Shown here: positions 56,881-64,000 of the stretch, in pieces
How the letters are laid out: each line of letters begins with the position of its first letter
How positions within the stretch are numbered: position 1 is the stretch's first letter
Source of the DNA: Thermodesulfovibrionales bacterium
GTDB taxonomy: Bacteria > Nitrospirota > Thermodesulfovibrionia > Thermodesulfovibrionales > SM23-35
Assembly: GCA_031082155.1 (NCBI GenBank)
Contig: JAVHLL010000013.1
Location: forward strand, 1 to 64,000
Direction: 5' to 3'
Length of the DNA stretch: 64,000 nt
Position numbers and translations under genes: made by a program
Notes under the pieces: model-generated
Database searches by the model: none
Told to the model about the DNA's origin: nothing
The model's input: the letters and a program-made list of their open reading frames with translations, nothing else

Positions 56881-57471
56881 ATGGAAATAGTCCTTGCCAC
56901 GAGAAACAGGAAAAAAGTCGAGGAAATAAGAAGAATCACCGAGGGGACCGGGATAAAAATCCTGACCATGGATGATTTTCCTGGCTGTCCGGAGACAGAG
57001 GAGGACGGCGACACCTTCGAAGAAAATGCGGTCAAAAAGGCCGTTGCTGTCGCAAAATATACCGGGAAAACTGCTCTTGCCGATGATTCAGGCCTTGAAG
57101 TTGACGCATTAGGGGGCGAACCGGGAACCAGGTCCGCACGGTATTCAGGAGAGGGTGCGGACGACAAAAGGAACGTCGGGAAATTGCTTAATGAAATGAG
57201 GGCGTTCCATGAAGGGGAAAGGGGAGGGCGTTTCGTCTGCTGTATCGCCCTTGCATCGCCTGACGGGACGATCCGGACATTTTTTGGGCATGCAGAGGGC
57301 GCCATAGGGAACGTACCAAAGGGGTTCCGTGGATTCGGGTACGACCCTGTTTTTTATCCCAGGGGGTTCCTCCAAACGTTTGGAGAAATGAGTAACGAGG
57401 GAAAAGATGCCCTGAGCCATCGGGGGAAGGCATTGGAAAAGTTAAAAAAACATTTAAAATCAATTTGTTAA
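56881..57471 (+). CDS. rdgB: XTP/dITP diphosphatase (RdgB/HAM1)
   Basis: 196 residues, normal length. It hydrolyses non-canonical purine triphosphates. N-terminal LATRNRKKVEEIRRI, the catalytic block TFEENAVKKAVAVAKYTGKTALADDSGLEVDALGGEPGTRSARYSGEGADD and GFGYDPVFYP, and the closing KDALSHRGKAL are diagnostic. The ribosome site before ATG 56881 is weak (GCGGAA). Confidence 0.95.
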   Translation: MEIVLATRNRKKVEEIRRITEGTGIKILTMDDFPGCPETEEDGDTFEENAVKKAVAVAKYTGKTALADDSGLEVDALGGEPGTRSARYSGEGADDKRNVGKLLNEMRAFHEGERGGRFVCCIALASPDGTIRTFFGHAEGAIGNVPKGFRGFGYDPVFYPRGFLQTFGEMSNEGKDALSHRGKALEKLKKHLKSIC

Positions 57472-57536
57472 TAAATATCTTGCCAAATTTAATTTGACTA
57501 ATAAGGAATTCTTATCGTTCTATGAGAAATATGAAT

Positions 57537-57565
57537 TTGACTTAAACAGAGCGGGTGCATATAGT
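57537..57565 (+). promoter_or_regulatory. Strong sigma-70 promoter of the adk-sat-apr operon
   Basis: TTGACT (57537-57542), exactly 17 bases, TATAGT (57560-57565), with an AT-rich upstream stretch. The start would be near 57572, giving a leader of about 145 bases before adk, in which the hairpin at 57619 lies. Confidence 0.68.
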
Positions 57566-57618
57566 TATATGTCTGTATTTTATTTTTTAAGCTCTGCCAC
57601 GTAATTTTTTAGTTTAAG

Positions 57619-57653
57619 AAACAAACACATTGCTTATGGGAATGTGTTTGTTT
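57619..57653 (+). promoter_or_regulatory. Perfect 13-bp hairpin in the adk leader
   Basis: AAACAAACACATT (57619-57631), nine-base loop, AATGTGTTTGTTT (57641-57653), no mismatch. A T-rich stretch follows. It is either an RNA structure (attenuator or stabiliser) or a DNA operator with 13-base arms. The position inside the leader of the sulfate-reduction operon makes it a regulatory candidate. Confidence 0.65.
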
Positions 57654-57716
57654 TGACTAATTTGTTGTTTTAGCCGTTTTTTAATTTTCATCAAAAAATT
57701 CAACGGGGGTACAACT

Positions 57717-58364
57717 ATGAGAATTGTGTTGCTTGGCGCACCAGGTGCTGGAAAAGGGACTCAGGCAAAGAAATTGATCGAGAAATATGGCATGCCGCAG
57801 ATTTCGACAGGGGATCTTTTAAGGGCAGCGGTTTCCGCAGGCACTTCCCTTGGCAAAGAGGCAAAGTCATACATGGACAAAGGCGAACTCGTTCCCGACA
57901 GTGTTGTCTTGGGTATGGTCGGGGAGAGACTCAAACAGGATGATTGCAAGAAAGGGTATATCCTCGACGGATTCCCGAGAAATACTGCCCAGGCAGAAGC
58001 ACTCGACAAAATGCTCGCTTCGCTTGATATGTCGCTTTCAGGAGCACTCAGTGTTGATGTGCCTTTTGAGGATTTAATGAAGAGACTGACCGGAAGAAGA
58101 ACCTGCAAATCATGCGGTCAGATGTACAATGTTTATTTCGGCCCGCCCAAGAAAGAAGGAACCTGCGATAAATGCAGCGGCGACCTGTTCCAGAGGGATG
58201 ACGATAAGGAAGCTACCATTAAAAAGAGGCTTGAAGTGTATACTGCCCAGACAGAACCGCTGATTGGATATTACAAGAAAAAAGGAATCCTGAAGTCGGT
58301 TTCCGGTACCGGCAGCATCGATGAGATATTCAAAAAAGTCTGTGAGACATTAGGTCTTCAGTAA
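57717..58364 (+). CDS. adk: Adenylate kinase (zinc-lid type)
   Basis: 215 residues, the long-lid form. P-loop GAPGAGKGTQ at residues 7-16; DGFPRNTAQA marks the AMP-binding and core region. The lid has four cysteines (CKSCGQMYN and CDKCSG), typical of zinc-binding adenylate kinases. Ribosome site GGGGGT before ATG. It converts AMP plus ATP to two ADP. Placement in front of sat and aprBA fits recycling of the AMP released by APS reductase. Confidence 0.96.
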   Translation: MRIVLLGAPGAGKGTQAKKLIEKYGMPQISTGDLLRAAVSAGTSLGKEAKSYMDKGELVPDSVVLGMVGERLKQDDCKKGYILDGFPRNTAQAEALDKMLASLDMSLSGALSVDVPFEDLMKRLTGRRTCKSCGQMYNVYFGPPKKEGTCDKCSGDLFQRDDDKEATIKKRLEVYTAQTEPLIGYYKKKGILKSVSGTGSIDEIFKKVCETLGLQ

Positions 58365-58413
58365 ATAAAAAATTCAAGCATTGTCTTGAAAATATAAATA
58401 AGGAGGAAGTATT

Positions 58414-59634
58414 ATGGCGTTAGTAAATCCACTTGGAAAAGAAAAGAAACTGAAACCCCTTTTACTTGAAGGGGCAGCGCTGGAAGCAGAGAAGAAAAAA
58501 GCAGCAGGACTTAAAAAAATCAATATCGGCTCGCGCGAAACCGGTGACCTCATTATGATGGGTATCGGCGGTTTTACACCGCTGACTGGCTTCATGACAA
58601 AGGCCGACTGGAAGGGTGTATGCGCAGACATGAAGATGGCTGACGGTCAGTTCTGGCCGATCCCGGTTACTGTTTCCGCATCAAAAGCCGATGCCGATAG
58701 CATTAAAGAAGGTGAGGAGATTGCACTTTTCTCCACAGAATTCAACGAGATCATGGCAACCATGAAGGTAACTGAGAAGTACACCATCGACAAAGCATAT
58801 GAGTGCCAGCAGGTTTACAGGACTACCGAGGTTGAACACCCCGGCGTCAAGATGGTTATGGATCAGCCTGAAGTGAACCTCGCCGGGCCGGTCAAGGTTT
58901 TGAGCGAAGGCACTTTCCCGACTGAATATCCGGGTCTTTATCAGCGCCCTGCCGAGACCAGAAAGTCATTCGAGGAAAAAGGCTGGAGCCGCGTGGCAGC
59001 ATTCCAAACCAGAAACCCGATGCACCGTTCACATGAATTCCTCGCCAAGATCGCAGTAGAAGTATGCGATGGTGTTTATATTCACATGCTGCTTGGCAAA
59101 CTGAAACCCGGCGATATACCGTCGGATGTAAGGCAGAAATGTATTGATGTGCTCGTAGACAAATACTTTGTCAAGAATACCGTTCAGGTTGGCGGTTATC
59201 CTCTTGATATGAGATATGCAGGCCCGAGAGAGGCCCTTCTGCATGCAGTATTCAGGCAGAATTATGGCTGCAGCCATCTTATCGTAGGCCGCGACCATGC
59301 AGGAGTCGGCGAGTATTATGGTCCTTTTGATGCCCAGCAGATTTTTGAACAAATCCCGGCTGGTTCATTGGAGACCAAGCCGCTTAAGATCGACTGGACA
59401 TTCTATTGCAACGCATGTGAAGGCATGGCTTCCCAGAAGACCTGCCCGCATGGTAAAGATGACAGGATTCTCCTTAGTGGAACCAAGCTGAGAAAGATGC
59501 TCTCCGAGGGCGAAACAGTCACAACGAAGTTCAGCCGGCAGGAAGTCCTTGATATCCTTCAAGCATACTACGCTGGTCTTACCGAGAAGGTCGAGATCAA
59601 GCTGCATAAATATGCAGAGGGCGAAAAGAAGTAG
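58414..59634 (+). CDS. sat: ATP sulfurylase (sulfate adenylyltransferase)
   Basis: 406 residues, the homo-oligomeric dissimilatory type. It makes APS and pyrophosphate from sulfate and ATP. Catalytic motifs [13 protein letters not shown] and GRDHAGVG are present, and a C-terminal zinc-like cluster [16 protein letters not shown]. Ribosome site AAGGAGG. The 49-base gap after adk is compatible with one transcript. No pyrophosphatase is next to it. Confidence 0.97.
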   Translation: MALVNPLGKEKKLKPLLLEGAALEAEKKKAAGLKKINIGSRETGDLIMMGIGGFTPLTGFMTKADWKGVCADMKMADGQFWPIPVTVSASKADADSIKEGEEIALFSTEFNEIMATMKVTEKYTIDKAYECQQVYRTTEVEHPGVKMVMDQPEVNLAGPVKVLSEGTFPTEYPGLYQRPAETRKSFEEKGWSRVAAFQTRNPMHRSHEFLAKIAVEVCDGVYIHMLLGKLKPGDIPSDVRQKCIDVLVDKYFVKNTVQVGGYPLDMRYAGPREALLHAVFRQNYGCSHLIVGRDHAGVGEYYGPFDAQQIFEQIPAGSLETKPLKIDWTFYCNACEGMASQKTCPHGKDDRILLSGTKLRKMLSEGETVTTKFSRQEVLDILQAYYAGLTEKVEIKLHKYAEGEKK

Positions 59635-59851
59635 TTTTTTACAGAAAGAATTTGTTGAGATACAGGTGCATGAGTATCCCCAGATATGGAGTTGTACATA
59701 AAGAATAGCAGATAGTAATAGCACCTGTTGCAGGGTTCGTTACCATCTGCGTATTGAGTTATGAAAGGAAAGGAGGTGGAAGACAGTCTGGTTCTCAATT
59801 ATGGTTTTTCATCAATCTTTAACTGATAACAATAAAAGGAGGTGTATTTAA
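59635..59851. other. Leader between sat and aprB
   Basis: 217 bases with an 8-base inverted repeat (ACAGGTGC at 59662-59669, GCACCTGT at 59721-59728, 51-base loop) that could fold the message. A second purine tract AAGGAAAGGAGG at 59764-59775 leads no obvious gene. No clear promoter or terminator was found; the operon probably continues. Confidence 0.4.
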
Positions 59852-60271
59852 ATGCCAAGTTTTGTAATTACTGAAAAGTGTGATGGCTGTAAGGCAGGGG
59901 ACAAGACTGCTTGCCAGTATATATGTCCTCACGATCTCATGATCCTCAACAGAGATACGATGAAGGCTTACAATCAGGAGCCTGAACAGTGCTGGGAATG
60001 CTTTAACTGCGTAAAGATCTGCCCTCAACAGGCGGTTGAGGTAAGAGGCTATTCAGACTTCGTTCCCCTTGGATCACAGACTATTCCTTTGAGAGGCTCT
60101 GATAATATCATGTGGACGATCAAATTCAGAAGTGGTCTGACCAAGAGGTTCAAATTCCCCATCAGGACCACCGTGGAAGGCAGCGTTGACCCTTATGCAG
60201 GAAAGCCGGAGCCTGATTTCGCAACGATCAAGAAGCCTGGGTTTTTTAACACACCAGCAAGAACTGAATAA
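59852..60271 (+). CDS. aprB: APS reductase beta subunit
   Basis: 139 residues. It carries two [4Fe-4S] clusters: Cys10, 13, 21, 25 (CDGCKAGDKTACQYICP) and Cys47, 50, 53, 57 (CWECFNCVKICP), where the first set has the AprB-type spacing. It passes electrons to the FAD of AprA. The C-terminal tail that wraps AprA is present but short. Ribosome site AAGGAGG, 20 bases before aprA. Cytoplasmic. Confidence 0.97.
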   Translation: MPSFVITEKCDGCKAGDKTACQYICPHDLMILNRDTMKAYNQEPEQCWECFNCVKICPQQAVEVRGYSDFVPLGSQTIPLRGSDNIMWTIKFRSGLTKRFKFPIRTTVEGSVDPYAGKPEPDFATIKKPGFFNTPARTE

Positions 60272-60290
60272 TTAAGGAGGTGAATATATA

Positions 60291-62294
60291 ATGGAAAAAG
60301 AAACCTGTACATTTTCATATTGTAAGAAGCCGGATGTTACCGAAGTTGAATGTGATCTCCTGATCATGGGCGGCGGTATGGCCGGATGCGGTGCAGCTTT
60401 TGAGGCATGCCGCTGGGCAAACGCCAAAAAGATGACAGTCGTTATGGTTGATAAGGCTGCAACAGACAGAAGCGGCGCAGTCGCCATGGGTCTATCTGCT
60501 ATTAATACATACGTCGGCGAAAATAAAGTCGCTGATTACGTGAAATACGTAAGGAACGACCTCATGGGCATTATCAGGGAAGACCTCGTATTTGACCTTG
60601 GAAGGCACGTTGATGATTCCGTCCAGTGTTTTGAAGAATGGGGACTCCCGATCTGGAAAAAAGGAGATGACGGATTCTCAATGGACGGCCATCAGGCTAT
60701 CGCAGCCGGCAAGAAATCCCTGAAGGACGGCGGCACACCGGTAAGGACCGGTAAATGGCAGATCATGATCAATGGTGAGTCATACAAAGTTGTTGTTGCC
60801 GAGGCCGCAAAGAAGGCACTTGAGACGAACAGAGCTGCAACCGGTATGGCACAGAACCATTATGAAAGAGTCTTCATTGTGAAGGCTGTAATGGACAAGA
60901 ATGGCAAAAACGTAGCAGCAGCCATTGGATTTAGCACAAGAGAAAACAAGATCTATTCCTTCAAAGCAAAGGCAATGCTTTGCGCAACTGCCGGAGCGGT
61001 CAACTGCTTCAGACCGAGGTCGGTCGGTGAAGGTATGGGAAGGACCTGGTACCCGGTGTTTTGCGCCGGTTCAGGTTATGCGTTCGGCATGCAGGCAGGA
61101 GCCGAGCTGACCCTTATGGAAAACAGGTTCGTACCTGCAAGATTCAAGGACGGTTATGGTCCTGTCGGCGCATGGTTCCTGTTCTTTAAGGCAAAAGCTA
61201 CTGACAGCTATGGTGAAGACTATTGTACCAATAAAGAGTACTTTGACGATGCAATCGCAAGATACGGCGACTATGCAAAGAATTTGGGTACCGCCATCAG
61301 GAACCATCTGATGATGAGGGCCATGAGGGACGGGAAAGGCCCGATCCTTATGCAGACCCCTTCAGCGCTGGAAATAATCTCCAAGAATATGAAAGAGAAG
61401 CTCGGTGAAAAAGAAGGCGCCAAGCAGGTCAAGCACCTTGAGGCAGAGGCATGGGAAGATTTTCTTGACATGGCTATCGGACAGGCATCTCTCTGGGCAG
61501 CATGCAATATTGAGCCGGATAAGGTTGCTTCCGAGATCATGCCGACAGAGCCTTATCTCCTCGGTTCACATGCCGGCTGTGCAGGGTTCTGGGTAAGCGG
61601 TCCTGGCGATCTTCCGGGCACACCGGAACATTACACCTGGGGATATAACAGAATGACAACCGTACCCGGTCTCTTCATGGCTGGTGATGTTGTCGGCGCC
61701 TCAGGCCACAAATTCTCCTCAGGCTCACATGCTGAAGGCAGAATGGCAGCAAAGGCTGCGCTCGCATACATCCTCGACAATGCGGGCTACAAGCCGGATC
61801 CAAAACTGACCCTTGATGAGATTGCGGCTGAACTCTATCTGCCGTTCGAGATCTATGAGAAATATAAAACCTACACAACCGATCCCGTGATTAACCCCAA
61901 CTACATCGGCCCTAAGGCGCTTCAGGCAAGACTGATGAAGATCGCCGATGAATACTTTGGTGGTTGCTCTACCTGGTATATGACCTCAAAGACCATGCTT
62001 GAGGAAGGTCTCAGAAAGCTTGACATGCTCAAGGAGGATTGCAACAAAATGGCAGCAAAAGACCTCCATGAGCTCTTAAGGTGCTTTGAGAACTACCATA
62101 GAATTCTTTCAGTCGAGGCACATGCAAGGCACATCCTCTTCAGGGAAGAGTCCAGATATCCCGGCTACTACTACAGAGGTGACTTCAATAAGATTGATGA
62201 CGCCAACTGGAAATGCTTCACAAATTCCGTGTACCATGCTGATAGCAACACATGGGAGTTCAAGAAAGTACCGTACGTACAGATGTATCCATAG
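60291..62294 (+). CDS. aprA: APS reductase alpha subunit
   Basis: 667 residues. The FAD-binding N-terminus CDLLIMGGGMAGCGAAFEA and the blocks DRSGAVAMGLSAINTY, RNDLMGIIREDLV and SSGSHAEGRMAAKAAL mark the fumarate-reductase-like flavoprotein. It reduces APS to sulfite and AMP. Its length and the YPGYYYRGDFNKIDDANWKCFTN end match dissimilatory AprA. The transcript ends with a terminator 14 bases after the stop. Confidence 0.98.
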   Translation: MEKETCTFSYCKKPDVTEVECDLLIMGGGMAGCGAAFEACRWANAKKMTVVMVDKAATDRSGAVAMGLSAINTYVGENKVADYVKYVRNDLMGIIREDLVFDLGRHVDDSVQCFEEWGLPIWKKGDDGFSMDGHQAIAAGKKSLKDGGTPVRTGKWQIMINGESYKVVVAEAAKKALETNRAATGMAQNHYERVFIVKAVMDKNGKNVAAAIGFSTRENKIYSFKAKAMLCATAGAVNCFRPRSVGEGMGRTWYPVFCAGSGYAFGMQAGAELTLMENRFVPARFKDGYGPVGAWFLFFKAKATDSYGEDYCTNKEYFDDAIARYGDYAKNLGTAIRNHLMMRAMRDGKGPILMQTPSALEIISKNMKEKLGEKEGAKQVKHLEAEAWEDFLDMAIGQASLWAACNIEPDKVASEIMPTEPYLLGSHAGCAGFWVSGPGDLPGTPEHYTWGYNRMTTVPGLFMAGDVVGASGHKFSSGSHAEGRMAAKAALAYILDNAGYKPDPKLTLDEIAAELYLPFEIYEKYKTYTTDPVINPNYIGPKALQARLMKIADEYFGGCSTWYMTSKTMLEEGLRKLDMLKEDCNKMAAKDLHELLRCFENYHRILSVEAHARHILFREESRYPGYYYRGDFNKIDDANWKCFTNSVYHADSNTWEFKKVPYVQMYP

Positions 62295-62307
62295 TTATTT
62301 GGGAGAT

Positions 62308-62340
62308 GGGGGAGGGTAAAACCTCCCCCGTTTTTTTCTT
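62308..62340 (+). terminator. Rho-independent terminator after aprA
   Basis: GGGGGAGG (62308-62315), six-base loop GTAAAA, CCTCCCCC (62322-62329), then a G and seven T. A textbook terminator separating the apr message from the qmo genes. Confidence 0.9.
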
Positions 62341-62368
62341 TTTCTGTGCGGATTTTTATTGACAGTTG

Positions 62369-62377
62369 TGCTATAAT
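62369..62377 (+). promoter_or_regulatory. Extended -10 promoter of qmoAB
   Basis: TGCTATAAT, a perfect extended -10 (TG-n-TATAAT), 92 bases before the qmoA ATG. There is no good -35 at the right distance (a TTGACA sits too close, only seven bases away), as is common for extended -10 promoters. Confidence 0.62.
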
Positions 62378-62392
62378 TAGTCCCGTTTATAA

Positions 62393-62450
62393 AGTAGGTC
62401 AAAAAGAGGCGGTTATCTGATACCACGTGACACTCTCTTTGTGACTTACT
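62393..62450 (+). promoter_or_regulatory. Long stem-loop in the qmoA leader
   Basis: AGTAGGTCAAAAAGAG (62393-62408) pairs with CTCTTTGTGACTTACT (62435-62450): 16 positions with one G-U pair and one mismatch. The 26-base loop contains an internal GGTTAT/ATACC pairing. The ribosome site AGGAGG follows 9 bases later, so folding could affect translation start or message stability. Confidence 0.6.
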
Positions 62451-62468
62451 GCCCTAAAGGAGGATAGT

Positions 62469-63722
62469 ATGGCAGAGAATAAAAAAGTTCTTGTAGTCGG
62501 AGGTGGTATGAGCGGCCTTACTACCGCCATCGAAGTGGCAGAGGCGGGATTTGAATCTCATATCGTGGAGAAGAACCCCTATCTGGGCGGCAGGGTTGCG
62601 CAGATAAACAAATATTTCTGGAAACTCTGTCCACCAAACTGCGGTCTGGAGATTCAGTTTAAAAGAATCAAAAACAACCCCCGTATAAAGTTCTATACGC
62701 TGTCGGAAGTAGAGAGCATTCAGGGGGAAGAAGGGAATTTTGACGTAACGATAAATATTTACCCGAGATATGTGAATGATAAATGCGTCGGATGCAATGC
62801 CTGCGCTGAAGCGTGTCCTTCATACCGCGAAAATGATTTTAACTTCGGCATGGACAAAACAAAAGCTGCATACCTTCCCCACGAACAGGCCTTTCCGTTC
62901 CAGTATGTAGTAGACGCAAAAACCTGTTCCAAGGACTGTATGAAAGCATGCGTTGCAGCATGTAAATACAATGCGATTGATCTTGACATGAAACCGGAAA
63001 AGGTGAGCCTCAAGGTCGGTGCAGTGGTTTTTGCAACAGGATGGAATCCCTATGATATAAACAAGCTCGACATTCTCGGGTCCGGTCAGGTCAAGAACGT
63101 TGTCACAAACATGATGCTTGAAAGGCTGGCTTCCGGAGATGGGCCTACTCAGGGGAAAATTGTGCGTCCTTCTGACGGGAAAGAAGTCAAGAATGTCGCG
63201 TTCGTTCAATGCGCGGGTTCGAGAGATGAAAACCATCTCCCATATTGCTCATACATCTGCTGCCTTGCTTCATTAAAACACGCCATGTATATCAGAGAGC
63301 AGTATCCCGATGCGAAAGTGAAAATATTTTATATAGACATAAGGACGCCCGGTCTTTATGAACAAAGGTTCTACTGGAAAATAAAGGATGATCCGAAAGT
63401 ATCTTTTGTAAAAGGCAAGGTTGCAAGCATCGTTGAAGAAGCCGGGTCAAAGGACGTCACCGTCGTCGTTGAAGACATATACGGCGGCGGCAAGATCAAA
63501 GAGACATTTGATATGGTTGTCCTTGCGACAGGTATGGAATCCACTACAAAGAGTTCGAAGGTAGGGATGAATATTGCCCATACGGTCGACGGACTTGTCG
63601 ATGACGGCGCCCTGAAGAAAGGGATCTATGCGGTTGGAACCATAAAGAACCCTGCTGATGTTGCGAGATCAGTCCAGGATGCTACCGGTGCTGCGATGAA
63701 GAGCATCCGGAGCTTGAAATAG
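62469..63722 (+). CDS. qmoA: Quinone-interacting oxidoreductase subunit QmoA
   Basis: 417 residues, an HdrA-like flavoprotein. FAD motif VLVVGGGMSGLTTAIEVAEAG at the N-terminus, a cluster CPPNCGLEIQFKRI, then CVGCNACAEACP and CSKDCMKACVAACKYNAID, which can bind iron-sulfur clusters. QmoABC links menaquinol to APS reductase in sulfate reducers. Ribosome site AGGAGG. It has its own promoter, apart from aprA. Confidence 0.95.
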   Translation: MAENKKVLVVGGGMSGLTTAIEVAEAGFESHIVEKNPYLGGRVAQINKYFWKLCPPNCGLEIQFKRIKNNPRIKFYTLSEVESIQGEEGNFDVTINIYPRYVNDKCVGCNACAEACPSYRENDFNFGMDKTKAAYLPHEQAFPFQYVVDAKTCSKDCMKACVAACKYNAIDLDMKPEKVSLKVGAVVFATGWNPYDINKLDILGSGQVKNVVTNMMLERLASGDGPTQGKIVRPSDGKEVKNVAFVQCAGSRDENHLPYCSYICCLASLKHAMYIREQYPDAKVKIFYIDIRTPGLYEQRFYWKIKDDPKVSFVKGKVASIVEEAGSKDVTVVVEDIYGGGKIKETFDMVVLATGMESTTKSSKVGMNIAHTVDGLVDDGALKKGIYAVGTIKNPADVARSVQDATGAAMKSIRSLK

Positions 63723-63731
63723 GAGGTAGGG

Positions 63732-64000
63732 ATGGAAAAGAAATTCGGCGTATACATCTGCAAAGGGTGCGGGATCGGCGAATCCCTTGATATAGAGAAA
63801 CTTGCAAAGGCATCGAAGCGCGGATCTATTCAAGAGGAACATATTAAAGTCCATGAGGTATTATGCAGCCCCGCAGGAATCCAGCTTATAAAAAATGATA
63901 TTAAGGGTGGGACGAATACGGCCATAATAGTTGCCTGTTCTCCCCGTGTAAAATATGAAGAATTCGATTTCCCGGGGTGTCTGACCGAGCGGGTCAACAT
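63732..64000 (+). CDS. qmoB: Quinone-interacting oxidoreductase subunit QmoB (5' part, cut by the window)
   Basis: The first 89 residues only. Start ATG 63732 after AGGAGGTAGGG, nine bases downstream of qmoA. The sequence FGVYICKGCGIGESLDIEKL, VLCSPAGIQLIKNDI and IVACSPRVKYEEFDFPGC match the N-terminus of QmoB (HdrA-like). qmoC, if present, lies beyond the window. The frame is open to the end. Confidence 0.9.
   Translation, partial: MEKKFGVYICKGCGIGESLDIEKLAKASKRGSIQEEHIKVHEVLCSPAGIQLIKNDIKGGTNTAIIVACSPRVKYEEFDFPGCLTERVN

Noticed and set aside
59761-59826. Possible 21-codon leader peptide before aprB
   Set aside because: It has no ribosome site of its own and no attenuator structure that would make sense of it.
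62359-62377. TTGACA close to TATAAT before qmoA as a -35/-10 pair
   Set aside because: Only seven bases apart; the extended -10 reading is preferred.

Overview
The window reads as chromosomal DNA of a sulfate-reducing bacterium, most probably of the Nitrospirota (Thermodesulfovibrio-like), although the lineage is an inference. The right end carries the dissimilatory sulfate-reduction locus adk-sat-aprB-aprA-qmoA-qmoB (the last cut by the window edge). The rest is mostly housekeeping genes in tight, often overlapping operons (ATGA and TAATG junctions), with a mid-range GC content judged by eye.

Layout. 0.1-1.5 kb: a YjbQ-family protein followed by an orphan PD-(D/E)XK nuclease-like protein. 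1.8-11.9 kb: a type IV pilus tip/minor-pilin locus (very large PilY1-like adhesin, FimT/GspH-, PilV-, PilW- and PilX-like pilins, a lipoprotein, then a second FimT paralogue) behind a near-perfect sigma-54 promoter. 11.9-12.5 kb: a hicAB toxin-antitoxin pair with a direct-repeat operator. 12.5-15 kb: feoB and a fur-family regulator with its own Fur box. 15.1-20.3 kb: argG, dprA-topA, and a MobB-like P-loop protein. 20.3-21.4 kb: a PilZ-receiver protein and a cupin. 21.6-25 kb: a 56-aa small protein, a CcsA-type cytochrome c assembly protein, hemA and hemC. 25-28.4 kb (minus strand): rpsB-tsf-pyrH-frr, a 51-aa protein and a DksA-like protein with a histone-H1-like tail. 28.6-33.9 kb: purB-purL. 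34-36.7 kb (minus): a radical SAM protein and xseA-xseB. 36.8-46.4 kb: a RelE remnant, then a TetR-controlled efflux supercluster (RND adaptor, RND pump, TolC, MacA, MacB split in two). 46.4-49.8 kb: an AT-richer accessory stretch (PAS sensor, methyltransferase, small membrane protein) ending at a tRNA with anticodon CAT whose 3' end is duplicated about 800 bp away. 49.9-56.6 kb (minus): RDD protein-mreB-mreC-mreD-mrdA-cysM-rodA. 56.9-64 kb: rdgB, then the sulfate-reduction genes.

How the parts work together. Sat activates sulfate to APS, AprAB reduces APS to sulfite and AMP, and QmoAB(C) feeds Apr electrons from the membrane quinol pool. Adk, placed first in the operon, recycles the AMP made by Apr. 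The haem and cytochrome-assembly genes, FeoB and Fur fit an anaerobic, iron-dependent respiratory life. The pilus locus with the separate PilZ-receiver protein suggests surface motility or attachment under sigma-54 and probably c-di-GMP control.

The most unusual signals are: palindromic and heptanucleotide repeats inserted in frame inside the conserved enzymes HemC and PurL; a structured leader and internal terminator/promoter between aprA and qmoA; a strong promoter and perfect hairpin ahead of adk; tandem TetR operators covering a start codon; a cysM gene inside the cell-shape operon with an apparently leaderless internal promoter; and a tRNA-associated remnant of an integrated element.
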